Below the pieces are notes generated by a model that was given only the letters and a program-made list of their open reading frames with translations, searched no databases and had not been told where the DNA came from. From Notospermus geniculatus (Eukaryota > Nemertea > Pilidiophora > Heteronemertea > Lineidae), in assembly GCA_002633025.1 (NCBI GenBank), contig NMRB01000473.1:124843-188842 (forward strand): a stretch of DNA of 64,000 nt, in the 5' to 3' direction. A program made the translations under genes and the position numbers. Shown here in pieces: positions 9,773-21,032 of the stretch. Numbering within the stretch: the stretch's first letter is position 1; every line of letters starts with the position of its first letter.

Positions 9773-10913
9773 GTACATGTATGAATGAATAGACGGAAAT
9801 GATTTTCTTGCCTGAGTGTCGCTGATCTGCGAGTAGATTGAAATGATTATGAGAATATTTCATCGTATAGTGATTTTATCGCAGATAATTAGGCCGAACC
9901 AACGTCTTTTGGGTAAAATAAATAAGCAATAGACATTGTTTGGGCTTTATTATTGTTTTTGGATAAGTTTAGTACCGGTACTGCCAGCAAGACTTTTCGC
10001 AGGTGCTCAGCTTATGCACTACGCGTGTGTAGCAATGGGCGAGCAATTTTCTTTTGGTGACTGAACCTAGAAGAGGCCTATCTGTCTTTCAACTCAACGC
10101 AATATGTTAGGCCAGATTATTTGACCAATGTGTGTGTGGGAACGCACCACTGTGGCTTCGTCTGTTCCTTAACATTTCCCGCCAGGGAATGTGACTCAGT
10201 GAATCCGTACTGTAGTATATACATACATGTATTCCAGCTTCACTCCCGGCCCAATCGTGTCACGTCTTTAGCACATTTAAAGGTTACCTGAAAGGGTTTC
10301 ATCCACTTCTGGTTTACTGCGTAATACATGTACTGTAGAGCATTAATCAGGCAGCATGAAACTGAAAACCGCATGAAAATCGGATCACCCATTTCCCAGT
10401 TATGGGAATTTAAACAGGATGATTACACACCCTGACAACCATGTCAGGGCAGCGGAGAATAGCACTTGTGATGTCATTGGATATTTTAAACATATAAAAA
10501 ACATTAAACTCATTTAACTTGGGCAGTTAGGTGTAGTTTTGATGTATTTTTCTTGTTCAGACAGTCGTACTGCAGTTATTTCCTTAATATGGATTCTGAG
10601 GGCAATATTTGAATTTCGGGATAGCACATTTGACTCATGAACCCGCCGCCTGGACAACCATGGATACCAAGTTTTTTGGTTGTCATGTAGAAACAACATC
10701 TTAAATTTGGTATAACACTGTAATTAATGGCCAAATCTTCATGCAACTTTCACGGAATTGTTTTTTACTCGAACCACTTTTCAGAGAAAAATCTTGAAAT
10801 GCCTTTCAGGTGACCTTTAAATCTCTGTTTGCTGTTACAAAGTCTTCCAGTGTTGTAAAAATATTAGAAATCTTGCCAGATCATAAATAAATACTCTCTG
10901 CATGCGTCTACAG
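9773..10913 (+). other. probable S1-A2 intron
   Basis: Runs from the S1 donor to the ctctgcatgcgtctacag acceptor of A2. No gene, apart from a ggataattaggccgaac-type block near 9885-9960 that recurs at 16255, 29935 and 38097 between S and A in the other units. Confidence 0.5.
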
Positions 10914-11921
10914 GATAAAACACCTTCGTACAAATTGCAAAGAAAGGTCCGTCTTCAACCCCCAATTTCCCTGAGTGTGAGCAAACGTAAAACAACTGTC
11001 TACGGGTATAGTGATTACTTTGGTTACATAATAGCCATGACGGCATCAGGGCATTCAAGGCATATTGTCGCTTATTGCTACAAACAAAAGTATAATATGT
11101 ATCACATCAAGTATAATTCTACATTTTACTTACGATATATTGATTTCGGTAATTCAGCGTATGGAGTGCAGTCGTTTGAAAACTTTTATTGTTTTTTTTC
11201 GTGTGGAAAAATGTACTTTCTCCTGCTAGATTTTGTGACAGGCAAACTAGGGCAAATTATTTTCCCACCCGATGAAAATAAGCATATCATACGTACCTTT
11301 AAATGGTGTACGAAACGGCCAATTCGGAGACTAATTTTCAGTATGCAGGTCTGGAAGAGGTACGCGCTTTGTTATTACACCAACACGAAACGGTTGGCGG
11401 TGCTAGACGTTACAAAACGAAAATCTACAGTTGGGACAGTAATATATTTAAAAAACTCTACTAAGCTAGAAATCAATTTGAGAGATTTGGTAGCATTTCA
11501 TTTCATTTATGATTTCGGTATTGGTGTGTTCCGCAACATGCGTTTTAAACAAATATTAAATATTTACCTGAAGATGCAGGCTTTAAGTACAATTCACTAC
11601 AATTACGAAATTCCATCACTTGGGGCTCGTGGTGTTGGTGGTCACCCTGCTACAGGCATGTGCCTCTCAAAGGAACCTATCGTCAGTTTGACAGGTATCC
11701 TGTTTGTAAACTGCGTAGCTGAGAATGCTGTCCTCCGTGACGTAAAGAGGCCGTCCTATATTTTGTTTAAAATTATCATTGACGAATACAACCATCTCAG
11801 CAAAATCGGAGTAGACCGTCGTAATGTTCTTTATCACATCCGTGCACGGCGAGGAAGAAGGCACGACGGGAGGGGTGTGCGTGTCAACCACATCATACAT
11901 TACCATAATATTGCATATTAA
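10902..11921 (+). CDS. array unit 2, long exon A2
   Basis: Three hundred and thirty-nine codons in full length match to A1 and A4, ending HYHNIAY then TAA. The ATG at 10902 (MRLQDK) sits just before CTACAG|GAT, so the exon may instead start at 10914 in phase 0, fitting the S1 donor. The blade motif LLLDFVTGKLGQIIFP is intact, as are CYYTNTKRLAVLDVT and SYILFKIII. B3 begins only about 170 bp after the A2 stop. That is the tightest A-B spacing in the array, and it would be an odd arrangement unless A and B are alternative ends or separate translation units. Confidence 0.72.
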   Translation: MRLQDKTPSYKLQRKVRLQPPISLSVSKRKTTVYGYSDYFGYIIAMTASGHSRHIVAYCYKQKYNMYHIKYNSTFYLRYIDFGNSAYGVQSFENFYCFFSCGKMYFLLLDFVTGKLGQIIFPPDENKHIIRTFKWCTKRPIRRLIFSMQVWKRYALCYYTNTKRLAVLDVTKRKSTVGTVIYLKNSTKLEINLRDLVAFHFIYDFGIGVFRNMRFKQILNIYLKMQALSTIHYNYEIPSLGARGVGGHPATGMCLSKEPIVSLTGILFVNCVAENAVLRDVKRPSYILFKIIIDEYNHLSKIGVDRRNVLYHIRARRGRRHDGRGVRVNHIIHYHNIAY

Positions 11922-12094
11922 ATCATTGTCCACTCAACGTAAATTGTATTTAAGAACTTCAGTTAATACATGTAAATTGGAATCTACGATTCTTATTATG
12001 ATTCTATTTTGAATGTATGTACACAGTGTACTACATGTAGTATATCTTTGATATTATTTACAAGTTAGATTTCATTTTGCGCTTCATTTTCAAG

Positions 12095-13102
12095 GATCCT
12101 GATGTTTTAGTGTACACGAAACGAGTTCTGAAAATACGTCCAACGATTAAGTTGAAGAGTACCGATAAGTGGTGTATCGACCAAAAATCTGAATTTCTCG
12201 TCATAGTTAACCAAGGGGGTGTTACCCAACCAATGGACAGTGTTTATCTCTATCGATATTATGCAAATAAGGGTAGTTTTGAAATCGTTTATAAATTTAG
12301 GCTGAATTCCAAATATTCCTGTCATTTTCTACGTGCAGTCTTCCGAAATAGATTCTTAGTTTTTGGCCGCTATGGAAGGACAGGAGAACGATTTCACCTT
12401 AGTTTCTATGATGGGTTTACTGGTAAGCTTGCACTAAACGGATTGGGGGCAAGGCCAAAGCAAAACCCTTGTGCACGCGTTTACCTCAGGCGACCCCCTG
12501 TGTTTGAAGATGATCACGTTTTTCTAACCTGTGTGGTACAGAGAAAGCCAGTTAAAAAGTATAGGATTTCTATAAATATCTTGAAGATGCACAAGAAAAT
12601 ATTGACCTTGATCCCCAAGAAATATTTTGACGTACAAGGACATAACACAATTTTTGTCAATGATTTTTTGGATGTTATCGTATCACTGCCTGGTGGATGT
12701 GCAATATATCACAACGACGGTGGCTATAAAGAGACGTTGTATAAGGAGAATATGCCTGCCTGGATGCCAACCCCGGTACAAATCTCATCCGGTATTTATA
12801 ACCCCGTCGAAGACCTTCTCGTCCGCTTTCTCACTGCCTCGCATCTTGCATTAGCATATAGGCTGGGCTCAAGATTGGCGAATGGAATCATTCCTATCAA
12901 GAGTAAGAGTAAGACCACACTTGAGACAGTAAAAATCTGTTTTCCGGGTGTTATTCCCATTGCCGATAAAAAAACCTGGTCACATTTCCTGTTTATCGCA
13001 TCTGGTCACCTGCTTATGGTTGAAGACTATAAGATTTTCTCAAATCATGACGAAGAATGGAAGAAAATTTCAGTATTTACTCGCACTAAAAATCAGATTT
13101 AA
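12095..13102 (+). CDS. array unit 2, long exon B3
   Basis: Starts after cttcattttcaag| (AG at 12093-12094) with DPDVLVYTKRV and ends in TAA. All blade motifs are present: SVYLYRYYANK, FYDGFTGKLALNG, LIPKKYFDVQG, VEDLLVRF, LAYRLGSRLANG, EEWKKISVFTR. A GTTAATAAACC polyadenylation-type signal follows about 15 bp after the stop. Residue use matches B4 (unit 3) most closely; both have DP instead of DT after the acceptor, so units 2 and 3 are sister copies. Confidence 0.72.
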   Translation, partial: DPDVLVYTKRVLKIRPTIKLKSTDKWCIDQKSEFLVIVNQGGVTQPMDSVYLYRYYANKGSFEIVYKFRLNSKYSCHFLRAVFRNRFLVFGRYGRTGERFHLSFYDGFTGKLALNGLGARPKQNPCARVYLRRPPVFEDDHVFLTCVVQRKPVKKYRISINILKMHKKILTLIPKKYFDVQGHNTIFVNDFLDVIVSLPGGCAIYHNDGGYKETLYKENMPAWMPTPVQISSGIYNPVEDLLVRFLTASHLALAYRLGSRLANGIIPIKSKSKTTLETVKICFPGVIPIADKKTWSHFLFIASGHLLMVEDYKIFSNHDEEWKKISVFTRTKNQI

Positions 13103-14775
13103 ATTTTGTGACGTTAATAAACCTACATACCTATAGAGGTGCACATTACCAAATCGCCTGAATTATAGGTTAGCTAGACTGATGAAGCTGTTGTTATTTT
13201 GGCGTATTAAGGTGAAACTCTCGATGAATGCCGTTCCAAGGTCAGCAGCTGCTGCAGCCGTGGACGAAAATTTGAAAGTAAATTGTTATTATAACTCTTA
13301 TTAATCGTGGCGGTGGTAATAGAAGCTGTCAGTCAGTTGACCAATAGGAGTCACTACGGTCAAATTCAATGCCTAGCAGACCCATTCATAGACTAGTACC
13401 TGGTCCTACCGATGGTGTCGCTTTTGAATGGTAGGACCAGTCGTGGCCGCCATTTGTGGAGGAATTCTGACAGTGACGTCACTTGAAAATTTTATGTAAA
13501 TTATGTAAATTTATTCAATTCTCAATACGGCTGACGTACCAGAATGCAGATAGAAGGTGACCGACCCTTTGACCCAGGAAATTCACCAATCACGCCGGGG
13601 GTTTTCCATGTTAAAAATAGAAAATCTATCAACATAATAGTTCACATACTTACCACCTGCGCCAGCACCGACCAATCAGAGGCACGAAGGCGGTAGGCAC
13701 GCCCGGTCCTAACATATGCAAAAGCCCGATGTAAAATAGTTAGAATCGGGTACCAGTCTAACCCATTCATTGTGACTGAGCACCAGTCAGGAGTAGAATT
13801 TAATTTTTTATTGTAAATAGAACTTGGCTGCCGTCTTTTGGCGATAAGCGCGGCTGACTGTTCCTATTGAAGTTGGTCTGGAAAATGTCGGTAAGATGGG
13901 TGCGGAATGAGAATATGCATTAAGAGAAGTCATACGAGGAAATCATTTGCAAGTAGGCCTACGTTACAAGCCAAATCAGTCACTCTTCCATATCCGATGA
14001 TTTCCTGGTTATTTTCAAGGCTGTATATTATTTTTCGAGTAGTATAGCCAAATTATAACACATTATACATGTACACTGTCGTTATCTGGCCATGATTACT
14101 TGGACCTCAAAAATATTGTCTGCCATGTTGACAATATTGTCTACTGTCTGAAATTTTTCTTGTCATTTCAAACATCATTTGTATACAAAGATTACATTGT
14201 ACATGTATGTGACGTGTCAGTTACAGTATGATAAGCGTCATACTATGATACAAACAAGCTAAATTGTAAAGTTCACGGTTTTTGTCTTTATTGATACTAT
14301 TCTTTAAATGTGTCAGAACTGAATTATTGATTCTAATAAAATACTTGTGTACAACTGATTCATCTCACAGTTGCATTTTCTGTTCTTTGAAATCAATTTT
14401 ATGAAGAGGTGACCGAAAGATATAAAGGCAACAGTACTTTTCAAACATGACGACTCGAAAGGCTATGTGGAGCAATATCTTGACTTTGGTTGGAGGAACA
14501 AGGGAAACATGAAGACATTACACATACGCAGTTTCGACGCTGTGGTCCTGCTTTGCTTATTCCCGTTTCGACATTCTCAATCGAAAGTACAAGAACCACA
14601 TCATTTTAAAAACGGTCACTCTTTGAGCAGATAAGATGCAAACCTCTAAAGCACCATTTTAAGATTATACATGTAATTTGCAAGGAAGAAGTATTCTAAT
14701 GCACAACAGAACTCGGTGATCGGCTCTCGATGTTTAAACCAATCATTCATTATACCCAAATTAAGGCGATTTAAT
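13103..14775 (+). repeat. unit-flanking homology block (copy after B3)
   Basis: The 3' flank of B3 is homologous to the 3' flank of B4 (22316-23649), to its duplicate (25458-26980) and in part to 34330-34740. Landmarks are gagctgtcagtcagttgacc, cttttggcgat and ttatctggccatgattact. It shows that the repeat unit includes flanks, not only exons. There is a small hairpin, tggtcctacc/ggtaggacca, at 13401-13431. No other coding signal. Confidence 0.65.
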
Positions 14776-15044
14776 CTAGGAATCCACCATTGATTTTCAA
14801 CCTGATTTTTAGTTGCGACTTGCTTTGCAGCTGAGTTGCGTTGCAACTGGGCACTCGATCGCCGTACAGTGGACTACATGTACATGTAGCTAGAAGTGAT
14901 TTCCACCAAATGGCGAAGATGTGATAAATTTCAGTCGGCAATCGGTCGGCGACCGGTATCAGTTCCATGCGGTCGTATTCAATCACAGGTATATAGCAGG
15001 TTGCAACGCAAGTCGCAAAGCAGAAAATCGGCAGTGGATTCTAG
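14776..15044. mobile_element. fold-back MITE-like element in unit 3
   Basis: Ends ctaggaatccaccattgatt and (inverse) ctagaatccactgccgattt. The homologous position in unit 2 (about 7940) lacks it. Interior repeats of gttgcgacttgctttgc type face each other. Confidence 0.7.
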
Positions 15045-15409
15045 CTTTAAGGAGGTGGTCATTCACAGCTCGAGTACATGTAGGTCTATATACGTTTAAA
15101 TGTATCCGAATGGAGCAAATAAAACCATGAGAATGTAATGTAGGCCTAATAGAATCTATTTCACCAATCCCGTAAAATATATTGCCTTATTACATGTTTA
15201 TGTAGTACGTACATTGTAAGAGTTCTTCTTGTATAGGCCCCAGAAGTGATAATCTTGATCTCCTATTAAAACAAAACGAATATTAAAACGTCGATGGCTA
15301 AGACCACGTCAAAGGGGATAAAAGAACTATCTGTAGTCCATATCGTGAAAGGTGAGTGTAAATCCACGGTGCATGCAAAATATCATTCGTTCCTTTTTCA
15401 TTCTATCAG

Positions 15410-15455
15410 CCAGCAATATTTACATGTAGCACCGCATGTATTACCTGACGTGGAG
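15410..15455 (+). other. candidate exon E2 of unit 3
   Basis: Between ttctatcag| and gacgtggag|gtatg; homologous to 9167-9206. Open in the frame ending LPDVE. The preceding candidate E1 ends at 15351 (gaaag|gtgagt). Confidence 0.4.
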
Positions 15456-15741
15456 GTATGTCACCTCTTTTTTGTAGTGCACATCATTTGTACATGTATG
15501 TACACGACTAGACAAAATGCCTCGAGGTGCATGTTCATAGAGGAAAACAACTAGAATCGTTTTTCTACGTTGCTCATCCATACTACGCTGTCATACTAGA
15601 CATTTGCTAAAAACCCCGTTTGGTTCAGACCAACAAATTTTCGGTGCTTTGCAGCCGGAAAGTAGAATATGAAAAGATAGGTTATGTCTACTTAGGCGAG
15701 CTGTAGAACATTAGGGAGGAGATAATGTTAGGCGCTAACAT

Positions 15742-15889
15742 GGGCCGTATGCACCAAACGAAGATTATCTTGAATTCAGGTTGAGCCACAACTTTTCCAT
15801 TGTTCAGGTTTGCCAGAGCGTGATGTGACAATGGAAAAGTTGTGGCTAAACCTGATTTCAAGATAATCGTCGTTGGTGCATACGGCCCA
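15742..15889. mobile_element. fold-back MITE-like element just before truncated S2
   Basis: Almost a complete hairpin: gggccgtatgcaccaa... and ...ttggtgcatacggccc, with long interior pairing through ccacaacttttccattg. Confidence 0.8.
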
Positions 15890-15910
15890 CAATCTTCGTT
15901 TTGCCGAAGA

Positions 15911-15950
15911 TGGGGAATCAGGAAGTTTTTTACAAGTACATCATTCTTGC
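15911..15950 (+). pseudogene. array unit 3, truncated exon S2
   Basis: Begins like S1 (gaagATGGGGAATCAGGAAG, MGNQEVFYKYI) and then jumps directly to the sequence that in unit 2 lies after the S1 donor (cttgcctgagtgtcg). About 230 bp, including most of the exon and its donor, are missing. Both break points in unit 2 carry gtacat, so deletion between 6-bp direct repeats explains the loss. Unit 3 therefore cannot make the CARD-like segment from this exon. Confidence 0.75.
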
Positions 15951-15997
15951 CTGAGTGTCGTTGATCTGCTAGTTGATTGAAATGATTATGAAAATAC

Positions 15998-16223
15998 GGG
16001 AGAATCCAACTTACCTCGACGCGAGTCCATGTCATAAAAATTTTCTAAGTTTTAATAATACTGTAATATACATGTAGTAGGCTAGCATAATGGTAATTGG
16101 AACAGCTTGTACCTAAGCTGTTCCATCTACCATTATGCTACCCCTACTATATTACGATATTATTAGAACTTACAAAATGTTTATGACCTGGAATCGCGTC
16201 GAGGTAAGTTGGATTCTCCTCCC
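15998..16223. mobile_element. fold-back MITE-like element after truncated S2
   Basis: Ends gggagaatccaacttacctc and (inverse) ggagaatccaacttacctcg, with long arms that pair through gtaataatag...ccattatgct. Uninterrupted hairpin about 225 bp long. Confidence 0.8.
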
Positions 16224-16859
16224 TTATTTCATCGTATACATGTAGTGATTTTATCGCGGATAATTTGGCCGAACTAAGGTCTATTGGCTAAAATAAATAA
16301 GCAATAGACATTGTTTTGGCTTTATTATTTTTTCGAAAAACTTAGTACTCCGGGAGAGTTTTAGCAGCTACATGTGTAGGTGCTCGCCTCATGCATTGCG
16401 CATGTGTGGTAATGGACAAACAATTTCCTTCCGGTTGACTAGTCCGAGAAGAGTCCTACCTGTCTTTCAGGTCAGGGCAACAATTCAAAGTGGGATGACG
16501 TCACGAAAGCCCGTGGAGTCCAATTCCCTATTCAGTGTGTTGTTGGAAGGCATGCAGTTCGCACGTCTCGGCTCAGCGCTCCGCTGGGCTGTGTTGTGCG
16601 TGTTCCCTGATCCGAAGCGGTAGTGACGTCATGAACATGTGACAAACAGATTAATCATTCAGTTGGTTTTGGAAGCTCAACCGGGTTGGACGCTGTGCTT
16701 CGGCGCTCCTGGGCGGGCTCGAACCAACTCAATTTTGGGAAGGTAATCCCCTTGGGGATAGACCTGTGGGACACGGTATGTATACGTGTGTATTTACGTA
16801 CATGTATATATGCGTCTGGTGTCGTATGAGAGGCGGTCATGTGTGGGGATAGTTCTCCG

Positions 16860-17130
16860 TTATGGGAGATAGCCCGGTAGACAATAGAGAAAGATACGAG
16901 AAAGTTGAAAGTGAGGGAAAGTTGTAGGAGGAAGAGTGATAGATAATGAGGATGAGAGAAAGTTGAGAGAGGAAGGGTGTTGGTTGAAGGAGGAATGAAA
17001 TATGAAAGGTAAAAGAGGAAAGGATGTGGATGAAGGAGGAGAAAGTTGAGAGAGAAGGGAGATACGTGATGAATAAGGAGAATGAAGTATCAGAGAGGTG
17101 TGAGAGGAAGGAGTGGTGTTTAAAGAGGAA
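16860..17130 (+). repeat. polypurine tract
   Basis: About 270 bp nearly all A/G on the + strand, with gagagaaagttgaga and aggaggaa words. It creates long but meaningless open frames on the minus strand. Confidence 0.6.
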
Positions 17131-17539
17131 ACAGCAGTTATGTACATATATGTATGTCTGTAGGAGTCCTGAAGAGATGTATGAGTATGAAGGGTATTGA
17201 TTTGGCAGGAGGTCTCTACTGGGGTCAATGCGTATACACTCGGTTGCCGTGACACGTGGATATCTAAAGATAGACTCATGATGTAAACAGTATACGTATA
17301 ATACATGACAACAGTGGAGCCATCTGATGTGCATTGACGTAACAAGTGACTTTTGTTTTGTGTTGATGTAACATTTGAAAATGTGTTGACTTCTGGAATG
17401 TCACGGCACAGACGTTGTCGGTGAGTGATTGTCCGTTTTCGTCAGTTGGGTCAGTGGACGAAGTATTAGGATTAACTGTTGCATAATGTTCGTTGGTGTA
17501 AAGGAGGTTTTGGGTTTGGGGTTTGTTTTGGGGTTTGTA

Positions 17540-17929
17540 CTGTGGACAATGCTTTGTCCACAGCACAGCGAAGAGCTGTTGTGCATGTGGTGTATTCCCG
17601 GGGTGGTATTGAGCAGTCATGAGGGGCTTCATGACAAAGTGTAACGGCGGACTGTTACACGGGTAAGTAGCAAAAGTGGATAAGCGAGCGAGGTTCACTT
17701 ATCTATTTTTGGGGATAGTCATGATAAAGGACTTTCATGACAGAGTGTAACGACGGACAGTTACACGTGGTAGTAGTCACGATAAAGGATCTTGGTGACG
17801 TGAAGGAGTTACATGTAGCATAACGAAGGACAGTTATGCATAGGGTAGTCATGATTAAGGACTTTCATGACTTAGTGTAACGACGGACAGTTACACGTGG
17901 TGGTAGTCACGATAAAGGATATTCGTGAC
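17540..17929 (+). repeat. array of about ten short hairpins with covarying stems
   Basis: Consecutive 7-10 bp stems with short loops: CTGTGGACAA/TTTGTCCACAG, CACAGC/GCTGTTGTG, GTCATGA/TCATGAC (17616-17635), GTGTAAC/GTTACAC, then repeats of GTCATGA/TCATGAC, GTGTAAC/GTTACAC, GTCAC/GTGAC, GCATAAC/GTTATGC, GTCATGA/TCATGAC, GTGTAAC/GTTACAC, GTCACGA/TCGTGAC. Loops are also alike (taaaggac, gacggaca). Stem changes are compensated. It lies between unit-3 S2 and retroelement debris, so it may belong to a mobile element. Confidence 0.75.
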
Positions 17930-17942
17930 GTGAAGGATATGA

Positions 17943-18092
17943 AATAGAAATCGGGTTTCTAAGGTGAAAGACATTGCTTCCTACCAGGATCGAACCCACG
18001 AACCCTCGCATATGGCATCAATCGCCAGCACTCAGGGGCAAACGCCTTAAACCACTAGGCCAAATCCCCATCTTTAAAAAAGATGGTTCAAT
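17943..18092 (-). mobile_element. tRNA-derived SINE, copy 1
   Basis: On the minus strand it has an A box TGGCCTAGTGG and, about 60 bp later, a B box GGTTCGATCC, followed by a tail ending tctatttcatat. The second copy is at 25591-25752. The pol III promoter boxes and dispersed copies fit a tRNA-derived SINE; the cloverleaf is not intact enough to call a tRNA gene. Confidence 0.8.
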
Positions 18093-18399
18093 GGCCCGTG
18101 TTTAAACGAGGCGTCCATAAGTACCCTGCGAGTAGCCCAAACAATCTCCGAACCCAAACAGTTTTATGTTATAAACAAGGGTCACAAATAAAGGAAATTC
18201 AATCGAATATACAACTCTGTTTCTTATGAAGAGGGAGATATGAGATGTTTGATGCGCGACCTTGATTGGGGTAGTAGAGAGAAGTGTTGTACAGTGTATG
18301 CAACGAAAATCATTCCATAAGTTTGCATGAGGTTGAAATGGGTATGAAACGGTTGAAGAAGGGAAGCGTGAGGTTATACCTCAGATTACAACAGATGAT

Positions 18400-19570
18400 A
18401 ATATTCATGGGTGTCACAGGCTGAACGTCTTGATTTCGCTGTTATCATCTTCGATGGTTAATCATGGATATTGGGTTGAGGATTTTGTTGAAACAACTTT
18501 GATTCCAATTCCAAAAAATAGTAGGAAATCGACCAACTCATCCGTGGATTATAGGGGTATCTCTCTCAGTAGTGTACTTGGTAAAATATTGGATTATGTC
18601 TTTTTGAGAAAATGTAGTGAAGTTCTGACGTCATCGGATGGTCAATGTGGATTGAAGGCTGGTTTGTCATCTGCCACCTGTAGTACTGTGATAAACGAAG
18701 TCATAGAATATTATAACAGAAGGGATACGTCCCGAGTGTTTATTGTATAATGTTGGACGCCTCTAAAGCGTCGGACAGGGTGCATTTCGTCAAGTTGTTT
18801 CGGCTCTTGAATGTATGTATGTATCGTTTGGAAGCTTCATAACCCCTTTTAAGGGTCTTAAGCTTATACTATGGTATGGAGTCCACGACGGGCTACTGTG
18901 CACTTGTGTGGGGTCGTCAACTTGCCCTGGCATAGACTCTCAGGTACAAGGGACCATGGTTTTCAGTCTCATCCCACGGACCCTAAATTAGTTCACAACT
19001 TATTTTTCACAACTTGTATGATGAGCTTGTATGATGAGCTCTTGTTGGAGAAGGGTTATGTCCATTAGTTGCTCAGTTTTTAGGGGTCGTGTACACGCAC
19101 CAGAAAATTATAGTGCAGTGGGGTAAATCTCTCTCAAGTGAATTCACTGCGCGTTATGGGGTTAAACAGGGTGGTGTGCTGTCCCCTGTTCTCTTGAGTA
19201 TATATATTGATGAGCTCTTGTTGTCTTTGTCGAAATCTGGTTTTGAATGTCACATTGGTCTGACTTTTTGTGGCGCATTGGCCTATGCTGATGATGTTAT
19301 CATTTTAGCACCTACCTTTAATAGCTCTCAAGTAGATGTTGAGAATTGCTTCCAGTTCTTCAGAGGAGTACATGATAAATGTTTAATGCCACGAAGAGTA
19401 ACTTCGTGTTTTTGGTAGTTGAGAGTGTATGGAAATAGAGGTACTTTTTGAGGGGGCCATGCTTCGCCCCTCTAGGTTTTAAATGTATTTGGGCACGATC
19501 CTTGGGGAGAATTCGATGAATAAAAGAGTTAAAGCGGGGATAAAAGGACAAATCTTTTGCTCTAACAGTT
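18400..19570 (+). pseudogene. non-LTR retrotransposon reverse-transcriptase fragment
   Basis: Broken frames carry reverse-transcriptase signatures: PIPKN then YRGISLSS and LGKILD (18500-18600), QCGLKAG (near 18645), YGVKQGGVLSPVL (near 19153), and YADDVIILAP (near 19285), the catalytic -ADD- motif. The frame is interrupted by stops between 18750 and 19080 and lost after 19400, so the copy is dead. The layout fits a LINE-type element. Endonuclease and ends are not seen. Confidence 0.85.
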
Positions 19571-20733
19571 TGGATTCGCTACTTTTCAAGTTAGATATCG
19601 TTTAATTCAATCTCATTGTATCTCATATGGATACAGATACATGTATTTTTTTCTAACGTAGTCGGTCATCCCTCCATTGGGAATACATTTAATACTCTTG
19701 TAAATAAGTATGGTGGGACAGATATGTGTTACCTGTGGTAGGGGTTATGAGAAAAGATGTTGAGGGGAGAACACAGGACAACCGGGAGGAGTTAAGAAGG
19801 GTAGGATATCAAAGTACGGTAGGGAACTTCTGAGTATGAGGAAACATGGGCATGAGGTTTTAACAAGTGATGATATTAACCAGCTATTATTTTATTTGTG
19901 CATGTGTGTTTTAAATTTAGATAGAAATAGGGAGGTTCGGTCTGTACCGTGGTATGTGATCATTGTGGAATGCACTGCACTGTTCTTGCACTGCCTGCAA
20001 TGGTTGCACTTTGATGTAGGATTAAACATATAAAGCTGGTGTTTTCTGGAATCTGAGTCCTCCTGGGTGGTTCTATTGTTTGTCCGGTGTTTAGCATATA
20101 CATGTACGGCTACTAGAGACCATCACCATTAAGGGGGCGGTAGCCATAAGGAAGCGCAAACTGCAAATGGCGACTGAAAACAATTCATATTTTCTTCAAG
20201 CAAAAAGGTAGCATCGATTTCATGTATTTCTATGAAATTGCTACTCTTGTTCTACACATCTGAATTGTAAACGATGTGCTTTCATCGTTCATTAATCAGC
20301 TAATTAAGCAAACAATGAGACCCCCCCCCATTTGACTTTTTCGTCATACATTTCTCGGCAACAACGCGACTGGGACCTGGCGTTTTATCACCAAATTTTG
20401 GGGAATACATATGTGCAGGTGCCGACGTTGAGATAATTTGCAAATTCTAATTCTTAGTAATGATAATTATGTAATTTGTGCCAAAAATTGGTCAAAACTT
20501 TTTGAATATCTCCCGAATCCTGTTGAATACAATGTAGTAAAAGAATCTCAACGTCGCGCCCTGCGCACAAATATACTGCTGCCCAATGAAAACAAACCAC
20601 TGAAGTGCGATGCCTGTTGGACGAGAAAAGCCTTCCCAAAATTTTCATATTTTGGCCTAAACACGCCTACGCTTTTCGAAATACGCGGGCTATTAAAGTA
20701 ACCTCCTTATTGTCATTAAAATAGGCCTATGCG
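19571..20733. other. gene-free stretch before assembly gap
   Basis: Possible RT 3' debris to about 20035, then unremarkable AT-rich DNA. No A3 sequence is visible left of the gap, although about 880 bp of A3 is expected upstream of its visible tail. A run of ten C lies at about 20322-20331. Confidence 0.4.
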
Positions 20734-21032
20734 NNNNNNNNNNNNNNNNNNNNNNNNNNNNNNNNNNNNNNNNNNNNNNNNNNNNNNNNNNNNNNNNNNN
20801 NNNNNNNNNNNNNNNNNNNNNNNNNNNNNNNNNNNNNNNNNNNNNNNNNNNNNNNNNNNNNNNNNNNNNNNNNNNNNNNNNNNNNNNNNNNNNNNNNNNN
20901 NNNNNNNNNNNNNNNNNNNNNNNNNNNNNNNNNNNNNNNNNNNNNNNNNNNNNNNNNNNNNNNNNNNNNNNNNNNNNNNNNNNNNNNNNNNNNNNNNNNN
21001 NNNNNNNNNNNNNNNNNNNNNNNNNNNNNNNN
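20734..21032. other. assembly gap (299 N) inside exon A3
   Basis: Unknown bases. The gap is shorter than the missing part of A3 by comparison with A2 (about 880 bp), so its length is probably nominal or A3 is truncated. Confidence 0.95.

Noticed and set aside
16837-17345. Long Ser/Pro/Leu-rich minus-strand open frames
   Set aside because: Produced by a polypurine tract; low-complexity, overlapping in two frames, with no partner elsewhere.
17540-17929. Hairpin array considered as a CRISPR array
   Set aside because: Eukaryotic context, no constant repeat with unique spacers, no cas genes; stems and loops both recur.
17943-18092. tRNA gene on the minus strand
   Set aside because: A and B boxes are good, but the acceptor stem does not pair and the body recurs with a tail at 25591, so it is a SINE.
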